Below are positions 1-13,036 of a stretch of 33,969 bases of DNA, piece by piece. Source of the stretch: Streptomyces sp. NBRC 110028 (GTDB taxonomy: Bacteria; Actinomycetota; Actinomycetes; Streptomycetales; Streptomycetaceae). The DNA lies in NCBI RefSeq assembly GCF_001417735.1, contig NZ_BBUZ01000058.1, positions 1 to 33,969 on the forward strand. Reading direction: 5' to 3'. The notes beneath the pieces are model-generated. The model saw only the letters and a list, made by a program, of their open reading frames with translations. It made no database searches and was not told the origin of the DNA. Positions within the stretch are counted from its first letter, which is position 1. Each line of letters starts with the position of its first letter. The position numbers were made by a program, and so were the translations under genes.

Positions 1-1461
1 GATAACCGTCCCTGGCCAGCCGCTCCTCGATGAACCGGCGGGTGCGCGGCCCGCTGGGGTCGTCCGCGGGGAGACAGCCGCGGGCCAGCGGCAGCAGCAG
101 GGCGGCCTCCGGCCCGTCGTCGTCCTCGGCCCGGGCCCAGTGGCCCGCGGGGCCCAGACAGCGGCGGCGGGTCTCGCGCAGGATCGCGTCGGCCAGACCG
201 TCCCAGTCCCGCGCGGCCCGGCCGCGCACATCGCGCGCCACGGCGCGCAGTCCGGCCACCGCGCAGAGCCGTGAGTGGGTCCACCAGCGCTCCTCCAGCT
301 CCCACAGACCCGCGTCGGGGCGCGGCCAATCGCGCTCGACGGCGGCCACGTCCAGGGCGCGGCGGGCGTCCGTATCGAGCCGGTCGAGCCGGGCCGCGGC
401 GGCGTACAGCTGCAGCATCTCGCCGAAGGCGTCCAGCTGGAACTGCCGGCCGGCGCGGTTGCCCACCCGGTCGGTGCCGCCCGGATAGCCCGGCAGCGGC
501 AGGGAGCGTTCCCCGGCCACCGCCTCGCCGGTGACGGTGTACGCGGGGCGCAGATCGCCGCCGTCGGCCAGCAGCCGCTCGGTCACGAAGCCCACGCCCG
601 CGTCCAGGAGAGGGTGCGGGCCGTGCGCCGCCACGGCCAGACCGGCGTAGCACTGGTCCCGGATCCACGCGAACCGGTAGTCGTAGTTGCGTTCGGTGTT
701 GGCCCGCTCCGGCAGCGAGGTGGCGGCGGCCACCATGGCGCCGGAGGCGCTGGTCAGCCCGCCCAGGATGGCGTAGGCGTGGCGGGCGTCGCGCGGGGCG
801 GCCAGCGCGGAGCAGTCCGGTACGGCGCGGGCCCAGTGGCGTGCGGTGGCCTCCCACAGCCGCTCCGGGTCCGGCTCCTCCGTCATCGCCCGGGTGCCGA
901 TTTCCAGGACGAGATCGCGTGTTTCGCCGGAGGCCACCGTGAAGCGTGCCTCCAGCGCTCCCTGCGGTCCGGGGGTGGCATCGGCCGCTCCGGGAGGCGC
1001 AGACGCAGTCCACCGCCGTGGGCCGACCAGATTCCGCGCTCCTGCCGCAGGCCGGTCATCGGGTGCGCGCCGAAGCCGGGCCGGGCCTCGAGCCTCAGCC
1101 GCAGGCGGGCGTCGCCGCGCACCGCCCGGACGCGGCGCAGCAGGACCAGCCGGTCCGGGGCGGCGGGCACGGCCGGCGCCTCCCGGCATTCGAGCACGGC
1201 GTCGCCGGTGACCCAGCGGCCGACGTGGATGAGGGTGCCGTCCTCGTAGGAGCCGCCCCAGACGTTCCAGTGGTCCTCGGGGCCCAGAAGGAACTGCCCC
1301 GGGCCGCCGATCAGGGCGGAGAACACCGCGTCGCTGTTCCAGCGGGGTGCGCACAGCCACACCATCTCGCCGCGCGGCCCCACCAGGGCGCCGCGTTCGC
1401 CGTCGCCGAGGAAGGCGTACGCCCGGAGGGCCCACGGCGACGACGCGGGGGTGTCATTCAT
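1..1461 (-). pseudogene. Glycoside hydrolase family 15 (glucoamylase/trehalase-like) protein, frameshifted, cut by window edge
   Basis: The GH15 family hydrolyses alpha-glucosidic bonds (glucoamylase, glucodextranase, trehalase). The start at 1461 (MNDTPASSP) is followed by the family's N-terminal beta-sandwich signature (GEMVWLCAPRWNSDAVFSAL). Around residue 258 comes NYDYRFAWIRDQ, the equivalent of the family's NWDYRYCWLRD, and near residue 384 GLWELEERWWTHS, which carries the likely general-acid Glu. These motifs lie in two frames. The first frame runs from 1461 to about 990 and would stop at 883; the second is open from about 995 to the left edge. A single missing base in the short C/G runs at 971-975 or 993-995 would join them. 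The start overlaps the upstream HPP gene's stop by 8 bases, implying coupled translation. Substrate cannot be told. It is either a recent pseudogene or a sequence error; the family call is firm. Confidence 0.8.
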
Positions 1462-1960
1462 CCGCTTCCCTCGCCTTCCCGTGCGCGGCTTCCCCCCGTG
1501 CGGCGGCGGTGTCCGCCCGCCCACCGGCCCACGCGAGCAGGGCGGCGCCCGCGATCAGCAGGACCAGCCCGATGAGCATGCCGTACAGGGGCGGACCCGG
1601 CCGGGCGATGCCGGAGGAGATCAACAGGGCCGTGGCGGCGGCGGGCGGGTGCTGGGCCTCGATCAGTTCGAGCAGGAGGAGGGTCAGGCCCACGGCGAGG
1701 GCCTGGGCGCCGACCTGCGCCCAGGTGTCGTATTTCTGTTCGACCACCGACGGGTGCTGCCAGAGCCCGAAGACCGCCAGGCACGCGAGGCCGCAGGCGA
1801 TGGCCACCAGGTGTCCCAGCGAGGAGTTGCGCAGCCGGGCCGCCTCACTCTCCGGGTGGACGAGCAGGACCCGCGGTGATTGGGCCCGCCCCTGGTGGCT
1901 ACCCGGCGCTGAACGCCTCGGAAGGAGGTTCGTCATCATGACCACGCATGGTTCCCGCAT
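1454..1960 (-). CDS. HPP family integral membrane protein, probably N-terminally shortened
   Basis: The protein has the family motif AQHPPAAATALLISSG at about residues 105-120. Hydrophobic spans flank it: LGHLVAIACGLACLAVFGLW, then WAQVGAQALAVGLTLLLLELI, then GMLIGLVLLIAGAALLAW. The tail is short and polar. Family homology starts abruptly at RVLLVHPESEAARLRNSSLGH, which in full-length members follows one more membrane span. The roughly 30 residues before it are polar and coincide with the divergent SPW gene's leader, so the 5' end looks lost or is mis-started; no good internal start with a ribosome site is visible. It precedes the GH15 gene with an 8-base stop/start overlap. HPP proteins are poorly characterised membrane proteins, some linked to nitrite transport; no role is assigned here. 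Confidence 0.65.
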   Translation of the reverse strand: MREPCVVMMTNLLPRRSAPGSHQGRAQSPRVLLVHPESEAARLRNSSLGHLVAIACGLACLAVFGLWQHPSVVEQKYDTWAQVGAQALAVGLTLLLLELIEAQHPPAAATALLISSGIARPGPPLYGMLIGLVLLIAGAALLAWAGGRADTAAARGEAAHGKAREADE

Positions 1961-2381
1961 CGAAGAGCATCCCGACCTGATGGAGCTCAGGGCCCGCTAC
2001 GAGCGGGCGGCGACCACCCCGCAGGCCCGGGCGGTCGAGGGACTGACCCTGCTGGCCGGACTGTACCTGGCCGTCTCCCCGTGGGTGGTGGGCTTCTTCG
2101 ACACCGGGACGGGACTGACCATCAACAACCTCATCACCGGACTGGCGGTCGCGATCCTGGCGCTCGGCTTCGGCTCGGCCTACGAGCGCACCCACGGGCT
2201 GGGCTGGGTCGTGGCGGCGATCGGCATCTGGACGATCATCACGCCCTGGGTGGTCTACGGGCCGTCGACCACCACGGGCACGATGATCAGCAATGTGGTC
2301 ACCGGTGCGGTGATCTTCCTCCTGGGGCTGGCCACCTCGGCTTTCGGGATGAAGGGCGACACCCGAACGCAGCAGCGGTGA
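1938..2381 (+). CDS. SPW repeat membrane protein
   Basis: This 147-residue protein starts at ATG 1938, preceded by a clear GGAGG at 1924-1928. It has a polar N-terminal helix (residues 1-33) and then four hydrophobic spans. Two copies of the family motif are visible: LAVSPWVVGF near residue 44 and WTIITPWVVYG near residue 100, each followed by a span beginning NNLITG or SNVVTG. This internal duplication is diagnostic for SPW-repeat proteins, which are small membrane proteins of unknown function common in actinobacteria. It is divergent from the HPP/GH15 pair. Its TGA overlaps a GTG (GTGA, 2378-2381) that begins the downstream dehydrogenase remnant, so the two were probably once co-translated. 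Confidence 0.88.
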   Translation: MTTHGSRIEEHPDLMELRARYERAATTPQARAVEGLTLLAGLYLAVSPWVVGFFDTGTGLTINNLITGLAVAILALGFGSAYERTHGLGWVVAAIGIWTIITPWVVYGPSTTTGTMISNVVTGAVIFLLGLATSAFGMKGDTRTQQR

Positions 2382-2890
2382 CCGGCACCGACCCGGGCGG
2401 GAGGCCGGGATCCCACGGGCACCAGACCGTCGTCGTCACCGGCGCCAGCGCCGGCATCGGCCGCGCGGCGGCGCACGCCTTCGCCGGGCGGGGCGCCGCG
2501 GTCGCCCTGCTGGCGCGTGGCGCCCGCGTGGACTGGAAGCCGCCGCGCGGGAGGTGACGGCGGCCGGTGGCCGTCCGCTGCCCATCAGCGTCGACGTCTC
2601 CGACCCCGCGGCCGTCGACGCGGCGGCCACGCGGGTGGAACAGGAGCTGGGGCCGATCGACGTCTGGGTGAACGCCGCCTTCACCACGGTCTTCGCACCC
2701 GTCCAGGAGGTCGAGGCGGAGGAGTTCGAGAGGGTCACGCGCGTGGCCTACCTGGGGTTCGTCCACGGCACCCAGGCGGCGCTGCGCCGTATGGTGCCCA
2801 GGGACCGGGGCGCGATCGTGCAGGTCGGCTCCGCCCTCGCGCATCGCGGCATCCCCCTGCAGGCCGCCTACTGCGCCGGCACGGCCGCCG
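2378..2890 (+). pseudogene. Short-chain dehydrogenase/reductase remnant, frameshifted and 3'-truncated
   Basis: The reading from GTG 2378 gives TVVVTGASAGIGRAAAHAF, the TGxxxGIG cofactor loop of classical SDRs, and then VALLARG. The frame then switches near 2526-2532 (one base appears missing). The next frame continues as GLEAAAREVTAAGGRPLPI, DVSDPAAVDAA, then IDVWVNAAF (the NNAG-like element), then GAIVQVGSALAHRG with the catalytic Ser region and AAYCAG with the catalytic Tyr. Homology stops right after the Tyr: the expected Lys and the C-terminal third are absent, and the sequence passes into the opposite-strand transporter fragment. The gene is dead by both a frameshift and a truncation. 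Its former partner was the SPW gene (GTGA overlap). Confidence 0.78.
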
Positions 2891-3221
2891 GGGCCGCCGT
2901 GTGCGCCCTGGCCGTACGGCGCGCCAGACGCGCCTCGGTGTCCCGTTCGAGATCCGCGCGCTCGGCGCGCATGGTCCGGACGAGGTTCTTGCCGTCCGCG
3001 AGGGCGTCGTAGGCGCGCCGTTCCGTCGACGAGACCGGCTTGGACTCCGCCCCCGGCATGCCCATCTCCACCTGGGCGGCGGGCAGCGCCAGGGCGCCCA
3101 GGCCAGCGACGCACACCACCAGGACGGCCACCGGGAGCCGCCGTTGCCGGCCGGCCGCGCCGCCGGGCCGCCCGTGCGCAGCCTGGCCGGAGAGCCGTCC
3201 CGAGGCATCGTGCCGGCGCAC
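2868..3221 (-). pseudogene. MMPL/RND-type transporter fragment
   Basis: Minus-strand translation gives a membrane span (LPVAVLVVCVAGLGALALPA), then QVEMGMPGAESKPVSSTERRAYDALADG. This resembles the start of a periplasmic domain in actinobacterial MMPL exporters, where LxLGxPDxGxxPxxSTxRxAYDLLxxGFGPG is typical. Matching stops at DALADG. The following residues (KNLVRTMRAERADLERDTEARLARR) are charged and not recognisable as MMPL. About 60 recognisable codons remain of a protein that is normally 700 or more residues long. The fragment abuts the truncated dehydrogenase, so both look like leftovers of rearrangements. The family assignment is from memory of the motif and is moderately secure. Confidence 0.5.
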
Positions 3222-3312
3222 CAGGCGGCCACGGCGCTGTCCTCCCCGAGGAGGAGTGCTCGCTACCGTTCGAGGAGGAGACCCGTGCGGCGCCGGGGCG
3301 CCTGCCGGGGGG
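3222..3312. other. Gap between the remnants and the ABC operon
   Basis: I see no convincing gene, terminator hairpin or promoter here. It separates the decayed segment from the 3' end of the permease gene. Confidence 0.5.
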
Positions 3313-4182
3313 TCAGCGCGCCAGCCGCCCCAGCAGCGAGGAGGCCGCCGCGATACCGGCCGCCGCGGCCAGCACCAGGACGGTGTAGTCGAGCGCGAGG
3401 TGGTCCGGAGTGCCCAGCAGCAGTCCGCGCAACGCGTCGACCTGGTAGCTCAGCGGGTTGGCGGTGCTGACGGCCTGGAGCCAGCCGGGCATGAGGGCGA
3501 CCGGATACAGCGCGTTGGAGCCGAAGAACAGCGGCATGGTGATGGCCTGGCCGATGCCCATCAGCCGGTCGCGGCTCAGCACGATCCCCGCGATGGTCAT
3601 CGACAGGCAGGAGAAGAAGGCCGAGCCCAGGACCACCGCGAGGGCCACTCCGAGGAGCCGCAGCGGATTCCAGGTCAGCGCCACTCCGAGCGCCGCGGCG
3701 ATGACGATCACCACGGCCGCCTGGATCAGCGCCTTCACCCCCGCGGCGAAGGCCTTTCCGGTGATCAGGGCGGCTCTCGGGGTCGGGGTGACCAGCAGTT
3801 TGGTGAGGATCCCGGCGTCCCGTTCCCAGATGATCTGGATCCCGTAGAAGATGGCGATGAACATCGCGGACTGGGCGATGATGCCGGGCGCGAGATAGTC
3901 GATGTACGGCGTGCCGCCGGTCGGTATGGCCTTGAGCCGGGTGAACGTCTCACCGAAGATCAGCAGCCACAGGGCGGGCTGGACGGCCCGCGTGTACAGC
4001 TCGGTGCGGTCGTGCCGCAGCTTCTGCAGCTCGACCACGCACATCGCGCCGACCCGCGCGGGCAGTATCCGCCAGCCGGCGCGGGCGCGCGGCGGGGTCA
4101 GCAGGGGGTCGGGCAGGCCGTCCGGCGTGGGCGCGGCGGTCTCAGCCGACCCGTGACGCGGTGCGACGGGTGCTTCGGACAT
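3313..4182 (-). CDS. ABC-2 type transporter permease (DrrB-like)
   Basis: This 289-residue membrane protein has a polar N-terminus of about 45 residues and then the ABC-2 permease pattern. An amphipathic entry helix (VELQKLRHDRTELYTRAVQPALWLLIFG) is followed by the conserved loop YIDYLAPGIIAQSAMF. Near residues 125-145 lies WERDAGILTKLLVTPTPR, the family's cytoplasmic coupling segment (typically E(R/K)ExGTLExLLVTP). Four more spans follow, and the typical NPLSYQVDALRGLLLG lies near residue 245. Its start lies 41 bases inside the ATPase gene, so the two are one operon and should form an ATPase2-permease2 exporter. DrrB-type exporters remove hydrophobic drugs or lipids; the substrate here is unknown, and the linked MarR regulator fits a drug-responsive pump. 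Confidence 0.88.
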   Translation of the reverse strand: MSEAPVAPRHGSAETAAPTPDGLPDPLLTPPRARAGWRILPARVGAMCVVELQKLRHDRTELYTRAVQPALWLLIFGETFTRLKAIPTGGTPYIDYLAPGIIAQSAMFIAIFYGIQIIWERDAGILTKLLVTPTPRAALITGKAFAAGVKALIQAAVVIVIAAALGVALTWNPLRLLGVALAVVLGSAFFSCLSMTIAGIVLSRDRLMGIGQAITMPLFFGSNALYPVALMPGWLQAVSTANPLSYQVDALRGLLLGTPDHLALDYTVLVLAAAAGIAAASSLLGRLAR

Positions 4183-4996
4183 CGCGGAAGTCTCCTCCCT
4201 GCTCGTCGAGGCCGCTGCCGGCGACGTCCCGGAAGACGTCCTCCAGGGTCGGCCTCGGATCTTGCTCCCCCTCCTCCCGGCGGCGGTCGGCCAGCTCGGA
4301 GCGGAGCTGAGCGGGCGTTCCGAGGGCGTGGATCCGGCCTCGGTGCATCAGCGCGACACGGTCGCAGTACTGATCGGCCTCGTCCATGGAGTGCGTGGTG
4401 ACCAGCACGGTCATCCCGGTGGCGGCCCGTACCGCGTTGATGTGCTCCCACACGCTGGTCCGGGCGATCGGGTCCAGGCCGATGGTCGGCTCGTCCAGCA
4501 TCAGCAGCCGGGGCGCGCTGACCAGCGCCTGGGCCAGTTCGAGGCGGCGGATCATGCCGCCGGAGTACGTCTTGGCGAGCCGGTCGGCCGCCGGGGTGAG
4601 GCCGACCGCCTCCAGCACCCGCGCCACGCGCGCGGCTCGCTCCCGGCGGGTCACGTCGAAGACGCGGGCGAACAGCTCCACGTTCTCCCGGCCGGTGAGC
4701 CCGGCGTCGGCGGACAGCTGCTGCGGTACGTAGCCCAGCAGCCGGCGGACCGCCATCCGCTCCTTCGCCGCGTCGTGCCCGAACACCCGCACCATGCCGG
4801 CGGGGACCGGCAGCAGGGTGGTGATGCAGCGGATCGCGGTGGTCTTGCCCGCTCCGTTGGGTCCGAGCAGCCCGAAGACCTCGCCCGCCCGGACCGACAG
4901 CTCCAGGTCGTCGACCGCCTTGATCTCCCCGAACGCGTACGCCAGGCCGTCGCAGACGAGCGCGGCCGGAGCGGTGCTTCCCCGGGGGTCGGTCAT
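4142..4996 (-). CDS. ABC transporter ATP-binding protein (DrrA-like)
   Basis: The start MTDPRGSTAPA at 4996 is chosen because it overlaps the MarR stop as ATGA and the nucleotide-binding domain begins straight after it; the open frame continues upstream but only as a shadow of marR. The protein has 284 residues. Visible motifs are Walker A GPNGAGKTT, Q-loop region YVPQQLS, signature YSGGM (the DrrA-type variant of LSGGQ), Walker B LLMLDEPTIGLDP and H-loop TTHSMDEAD. A C-terminal extension holds RPTLEDVFRDVAG, typical of DrrA-type exporters. It should energise the downstream permease at the membrane. The last 41 bases overlap the permease gene. Confidence 0.92.
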   Translation of the reverse strand: MTDPRGSTAPAALVCDGLAYAFGEIKAVDDLELSVRAGEVFGLLGPNGAGKTTAIRCITTLLPVPAGMVRVFGHDAAKERMAVRRLLGYVPQQLSADAGLTGRENVELFARVFDVTRRERAARVARVLEAVGLTPAADRLAKTYSGGMIRRLELAQALVSAPRLLMLDEPTIGLDPIARTSVWEHINAVRAATGMTVLVTTHSMDEADQYCDRVALMHRGRIHALGTPAQLRSELADRRREEGEQDPRPTLEDVFRDVAGSGLDEQGGDFRDVRSTRRTASRVG

Positions 4997-5448
4997 GGCC
5001 CTTCCACCTCCTCGTGCAGGTTCTCGGCCAGTCTGCGCAGCGCCGGAACGGCCGCGGCCAGGCTCGCCCGGTCGCTCTCGGACAGCCGCGCCACCTGCTC
5101 GCGGACCAGCGCGCCGCGCCGCGCCTGCCACTCCCGCAGCCGGGCCACGGCGGCGGGGGTGGCCGTCAGCAGCGCGGACCGCCGGTCCTCGGGATCGGTC
5201 TCGCGGTGCAGATAGCCCGCCTTCACCAGCTGGTTGACCAGGGTGGAGACCGAGTTGCCCGCGAGGTACAGCTCCTTGGCCGCGGCCGACACCCGGATCC
5301 CGGGCCGGGCCATGACCAGCCGCAACAGCTCCACCTGGGCGCCCCGCAGCCGCGGCTGCGCCATCCCGGCCCGCAGCCGCCGCCGGATCAGCCGCTGGAC
5401 CCCGGCCAGCACATCGGCGAACGCGTCGGGGACCTGTTCCGCGGCCAT
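4993..5448 (-). CDS. MarR family transcriptional regulator of the ABC exporter operon
   Basis: This 151-residue protein has a winged-helix MarR fold. QVELLRLVMARPGIRVSAAAKELYLAGNSVSTLVNQLVKAGYLHRE is the helix-turn-helix, followed by the wing DPEDRRSALLTAT, which contains the DxRR signature. Flanking helices provide dimerisation. Its stop overlaps the ATPase start by four bases (ATGA, 4993-4996), so it heads a three-gene operon. The near-palindrome at 5458-5478, 9 bases upstream of its start codon, is the natural operator. The simplest model, which is inference, is autorepression released by a ligand that the pump exports. Confidence 0.92.
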   Translation of the reverse strand: MAAEQVPDAFADVLAGVQRLIRRRLRAGMAQPRLRGAQVELLRLVMARPGIRVSAAAKELYLAGNSVSTLVNQLVKAGYLHRETDPEDRRSALLTATPAAVARLREWQARRGALVREQVARLSESDRASLAAAVPALRRLAENLHEEVEGP

Positions 5449-5457
5449 GTCCCCACA

Positions 5458-5478
5458 TTACCTCTCAATGAGAGTTAA
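5458..5478 (-). promoter_or_regulatory. Candidate MarR operator, 21-bp near-palindrome
   Basis: Plus-strand order is TTA, C, CTCTCA, A, TGAGAG, T, TAA. The CTCTCA/TGAGAG arms are exact and the outer TTA/TAA arms are exact; only one symmetric pair (5461 and 5475) fails. It lies 9 bases upstream of the marR start codon, where a bound dimer would block initiation of the marR-ABC operon. Confidence 0.65.
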
Positions 5479-5552
5479 ATCCCCGGCTGAGGCGCGGGAG
5501 CACGCTCTCAGCCGGTGGCGGGCGGCGAGCAGCCGGGACTCCCCGGGGCATG

Positions 5553-6222
5553 TCACTCACTCCCGCTGGTGAGATGGGATACGGACGACAGCGGTCGGCC
5601 TCGCTCGATGGGCACGCACGTGTCGGGAAAGCCGCTGACGATCCCGGCGCCCATCGCGGCCACCCCGTCCAGGAACGCCGGCAGGCGGTCCATGGCTCCG
5701 GTGGCGATGTCGTGGAGGACCACGACGGCCCAGTCGGTGCGGGCCACGCCCTCGAGTGCCCGGTCCACCCAGCCCGTGGGGTCGTCCCAGTCGTGCGGCA
5801 GGGTGTTCCACAGCACGCACGTGTAGCGGTGCCGCTGGAGGTACCGTACGGCCGCCGGGCTGAAGACCCGATCGTCGAGGACGCCGCCGCCGGCGTACGG
5901 CCGGAACAACCGTTCGCCTCCGGTCTCGCCGGTTCCGGCCAACGCGTCGATGTCGGGCTCGATGGCGGTGATCTCCGCGGCCACCGCCGCCTCGGGATCC
6001 TCGGCGGCGCCGAGCTGCAGGGTGTGGGTGGCGGTGTGGTGCCCGATACGGTGGCCCTCCGCCACCGCACGCGCCGCCAGGGCCCGGCCGCCCGCCCGTC
6101 GCAGCTGGGTGCCGACCACGAAGAACGTGGCGGTGGCGCGGCGATCCGCCAGGACATCCAGTACGCCGTCGGTGACGCCCGGGGGAGGCAGCCGGGCGGG
6201 TGGAGTCCCGGCGGAAGCTCAT
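5553..6222 (-). pseudogene. Polysaccharide deacetylase (NodB/CE4) remnant lacking the first catalytic motif
   Basis: The body, readable from about 6185 to 5553, has the family order. ATATFFVVGTQL is followed by HRIGHHTATHTL (metal-binding motif 2, H-T-x-x-H), RPYAGGGVLDDR (motif 3), VLWNTLPHDWDDP (motif 4) and VVVLHDI (motif 5). The expected motif 1 (TFDDGP, with the catalytic base Asp) is missing. Upstream the frame hits a stop, and the likely original start, MSFRRDSTRP at 6222, is in another frame. The two join if one C is removed from a five-C run near 6182-6186. Even when joined, FRRDS replaces FDDGP, so the protein should be inactive. It stands alone, with weak TATAGT on the minus strand at 6296-6301 as a possible old promoter. 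Confidence 0.72.
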
Positions 6223-6336
6223 GTGCGACTGGTCAGCCACCCCTCCGCCCCTGTCCATCGCCGGCCGGTCCACCTCGCTTCTGTCGCCCCAACTTCACTA
6301 TAAGGAACGGCTGTTCGAGCCGAGGGGTCATCGCCT

Positions 6337-8657
6337 TCAGCTCACGTCGATGCCGATGAGGCAGGTGTCGTCGTCGGTGTCGGAGCGCGCGTGCGTCAGC
6401 AGGACGTCGAGGTGCTCGCCGAGTTCCCGGGTGGCGGCGCCGACGGTGGCCAGGAGCTGTTCGAGCGCCTTCTCCACGGAGCGGTCCCGGCGCTCGATCA
6501 GCCCGTCGGTGTACATCAGCAGCCGGTCGCCGGGCACCAGGGCGAGCCGGCGCTCCTCGTACGTCGCCTCGGCGACCGCGCCCAGCAGGATGCCGCCGGG
6601 CAGTGGCAGGGCGGCGGCGGTGCCCCCGTGGATCAGGACCGGCGGCGGGTGGCCGGCCCGCGCCCAGTCCAGCATCCGGGTCGGCGGGTCGTAGATGCCG
6701 CAGACCACGGTGGCCGTGACCTGTTCGGTGAGATGGTGGGCCACGGTGTTCAGCCAGCCCAGGAGCTGGGCCGGGCCCGCCCCGGTCGCGGCGAGACCGC
6801 GCAGCGCGTTGCGCAGGACCACCATGCTCGTCGCCGCCTCGATGCCGTGTCCGGCCACGTCGCCGACCGCCAGCAGCACCTTCTTCTGGGGCAGGACGAC
6901 GACGTCGTACCAGTCGCCGCCCACCAGGTGCCCCTTCTCGGCCGGGCGGTAGCGCACCGCCACGTGCAGGCCGGCGATGTCGACCGGCGCGGGGGACGAG
7001 GGCATGATGGCCCGCTGCAACTGGAGGGCCAGCCGGTTGCGTTCCGCGGCCTCCTGCTCGGTGTCGGCGAGCCGGTCCCGCGTGGCCGCGAGCGCCACCT
7101 CCGTCCAGTGCTGACTGGAGAAGTCCTGGTAGGCCCCGCGCACCGCGAGCAGGTGCCCGGCCGGGTCGGTGACCGGCTCGGCGACGACGCGGATGTGTCG
7201 GACCGCTCCGTCGGCCCGCTGCATGCGGAACGCGGTCGAGGCGGCGTGGCGGTGGTGCAGAAGGGTGCGCAGGAAGCGGCCGATGGCCACGGAGTCATCG
7301 GGGTGCGCATGGCGGTGCAGCCGCTCCACCGGCACGGGGGGCGCGGTGGGCGGGAGGTCGAAGAGCGAGAACAGATGACTGTTCCACAGGATCTCGCCGC
7401 TGACGGCGTCCTGCTGGAAACCGCCGATCCGGCCCAGCCGCTGGACGTGTTCGAGCAGGGCGGCCAGCCGTGCCGCCTCGTCCTCCAGCCGCCAGCTCAG
7501 CAGCACCGCGTCCCCGTAGCGGCCGATGCCCACGGTGATGAGCCCGGCCCGGGGCACATCGTCGGCCAGGACGCGCAGGGACATCCCCTCCGCGCGGAAC
7601 GGCTCCCCCGTCGCGTGGACCCGCAGCACCCGCTCGTACAGGCCGCCCTCGCGAGCGGTGCGCGGGTACGCCTCCAGCAGCCGCATGCCCGTGAGCGTGG
7701 CGCGTGGACGGCCCGCCGGGTCGGTGAAGCGCTGGTTGGCACAGGCGATGACGAAGTCGGTCACCTGGTCGCGGTCATCGAGCACCGGCCGCAGGACCAG
7801 CACCGGATCGAGCAGGCCCTCGGCGAGATCCATGGCGGGGCCGACCGGGAGCGCCGGGTCCGCCGCGGCGTCGATCGCCGTCTCCTCGGTGCCGGGCAGC
7901 GCGTGGGCGCACAGGCCGGCCAGCGCGTTCAGCTGGCGGTTGACCGGGCCGGACAGCGGGGGCCGCGGATGGGGCCAGCACACCTCCAGCACGCCGAGGA
8001 CGCGGCCGTTGGCCTCGGCCGGGAGTACGGCACGGGCACCGTCGCCACCCTGGCGTCTGCCGATGCCCGCCGCGTCGGCGGGCATCGCCGGGAACCAGTG
8101 CGCCCGCTGTTCGGTCAGGGCGCGCTGCGCGGGCACCCCGAGGCCCGGCGGTACGTACCGCCACCGCTCGCCCTCGCCGCGCGGGAAGCCCGCGTGCCCG
8201 GCGAGGACCAGCGCGCCGCCGGAGGCCACGGCCCACAGGGCCACCGCGCTCACCCCGAGAGGGGCGAGCGCCTGCTCCAGCAGCGTGTCCACCACCGTCT
8301 GGGCGTCGCCGGTGAGCGATCCGGCCTCGGCCGCCCGCAGCCGCAGGACCTCGGGTGCGTCGTGGCGTGCGCCCACGGACCCCTGCAGCGCGCCGGGCAG
8401 GGCCCGGGCGACCGTGTCCCCGGCCGCCCCGTTGACCACGTCGGCGGCGAGTTCCGGAAGCGGTAGCCCGGCGGCCCTGGCCAGCTCCTCCAGATGGCGG
8501 GCGGCCTCCGTCGGGCCGCCGTGGCCGCGTTCGACCAGGATTCCGGTGGCGATGCCGATCAGGACCGCCGCGTCCGCCGCCTCCCGCGCGGCGGTCAGTT
8601 CGCCGCGCAGCCGCTCCACGGCCGCCGCCAGCGCGTCCAGGCTCGGTTCACCCCCGC

Positions 8658-8661
<4 letters not shown>
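6337..8661 (-). CDS. ANTAR-GAF-PAS-PAS-PP2C (SpoIIE/RsbU-like) serine phosphatase
   Basis: This 774-residue protein is cytoplasmic, with no membrane spans. Residues about 8-70 form a helix plus an ANTAR-like unit (IGIATGILVERGHGG, TEAARHLEELARAAGLPLPELA). Residues about 115-260 look GAF-like (QTVVDTLLEQALAPLGVSAVALW). Two PAS-like regions follow at about 280-390 and 405-510; the second contains GGFQQDAVSGEILWNSHLFSLF and HPDDSVAIGRF. PP2C_SIIE spans about 545-774 with intact metal-site motifs VGGDWYDV, VGDVAGHGIEA, YTDGLIERRD and DDDTCLIGI. Phosphatases of this class dephosphorylate STAS anti-anti-sigma proteins. The start overlaps the hybrid kinase's stop (ATGA, 8658-8661), so it is the second gene of a two-gene operon and a likely output partner of that kinase. 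Confidence 0.88.
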
Positions 8662-12926
<4,265 letters not shown>

Positions 12927-13036
12927 GCTTCTCCGCCCCTCGAGTAGCGGTCCCGCCCACCGGATGCCCCCGGGCGAGGGGCCGGTGAGCCTTCGGCCCG
13001 GGAGTGATCAGGCGCTCTGAGCCGCCATACTGCCAC

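Noticed and set aside
4997..5458. Extended N-terminus of the ABC ATPase reading through marR
   Set aside because: The open frame continues, but the residues are Arg/Ala/Gly-rich shadow sequence; the ATGA overlap at 4993-4996 marks the real start.
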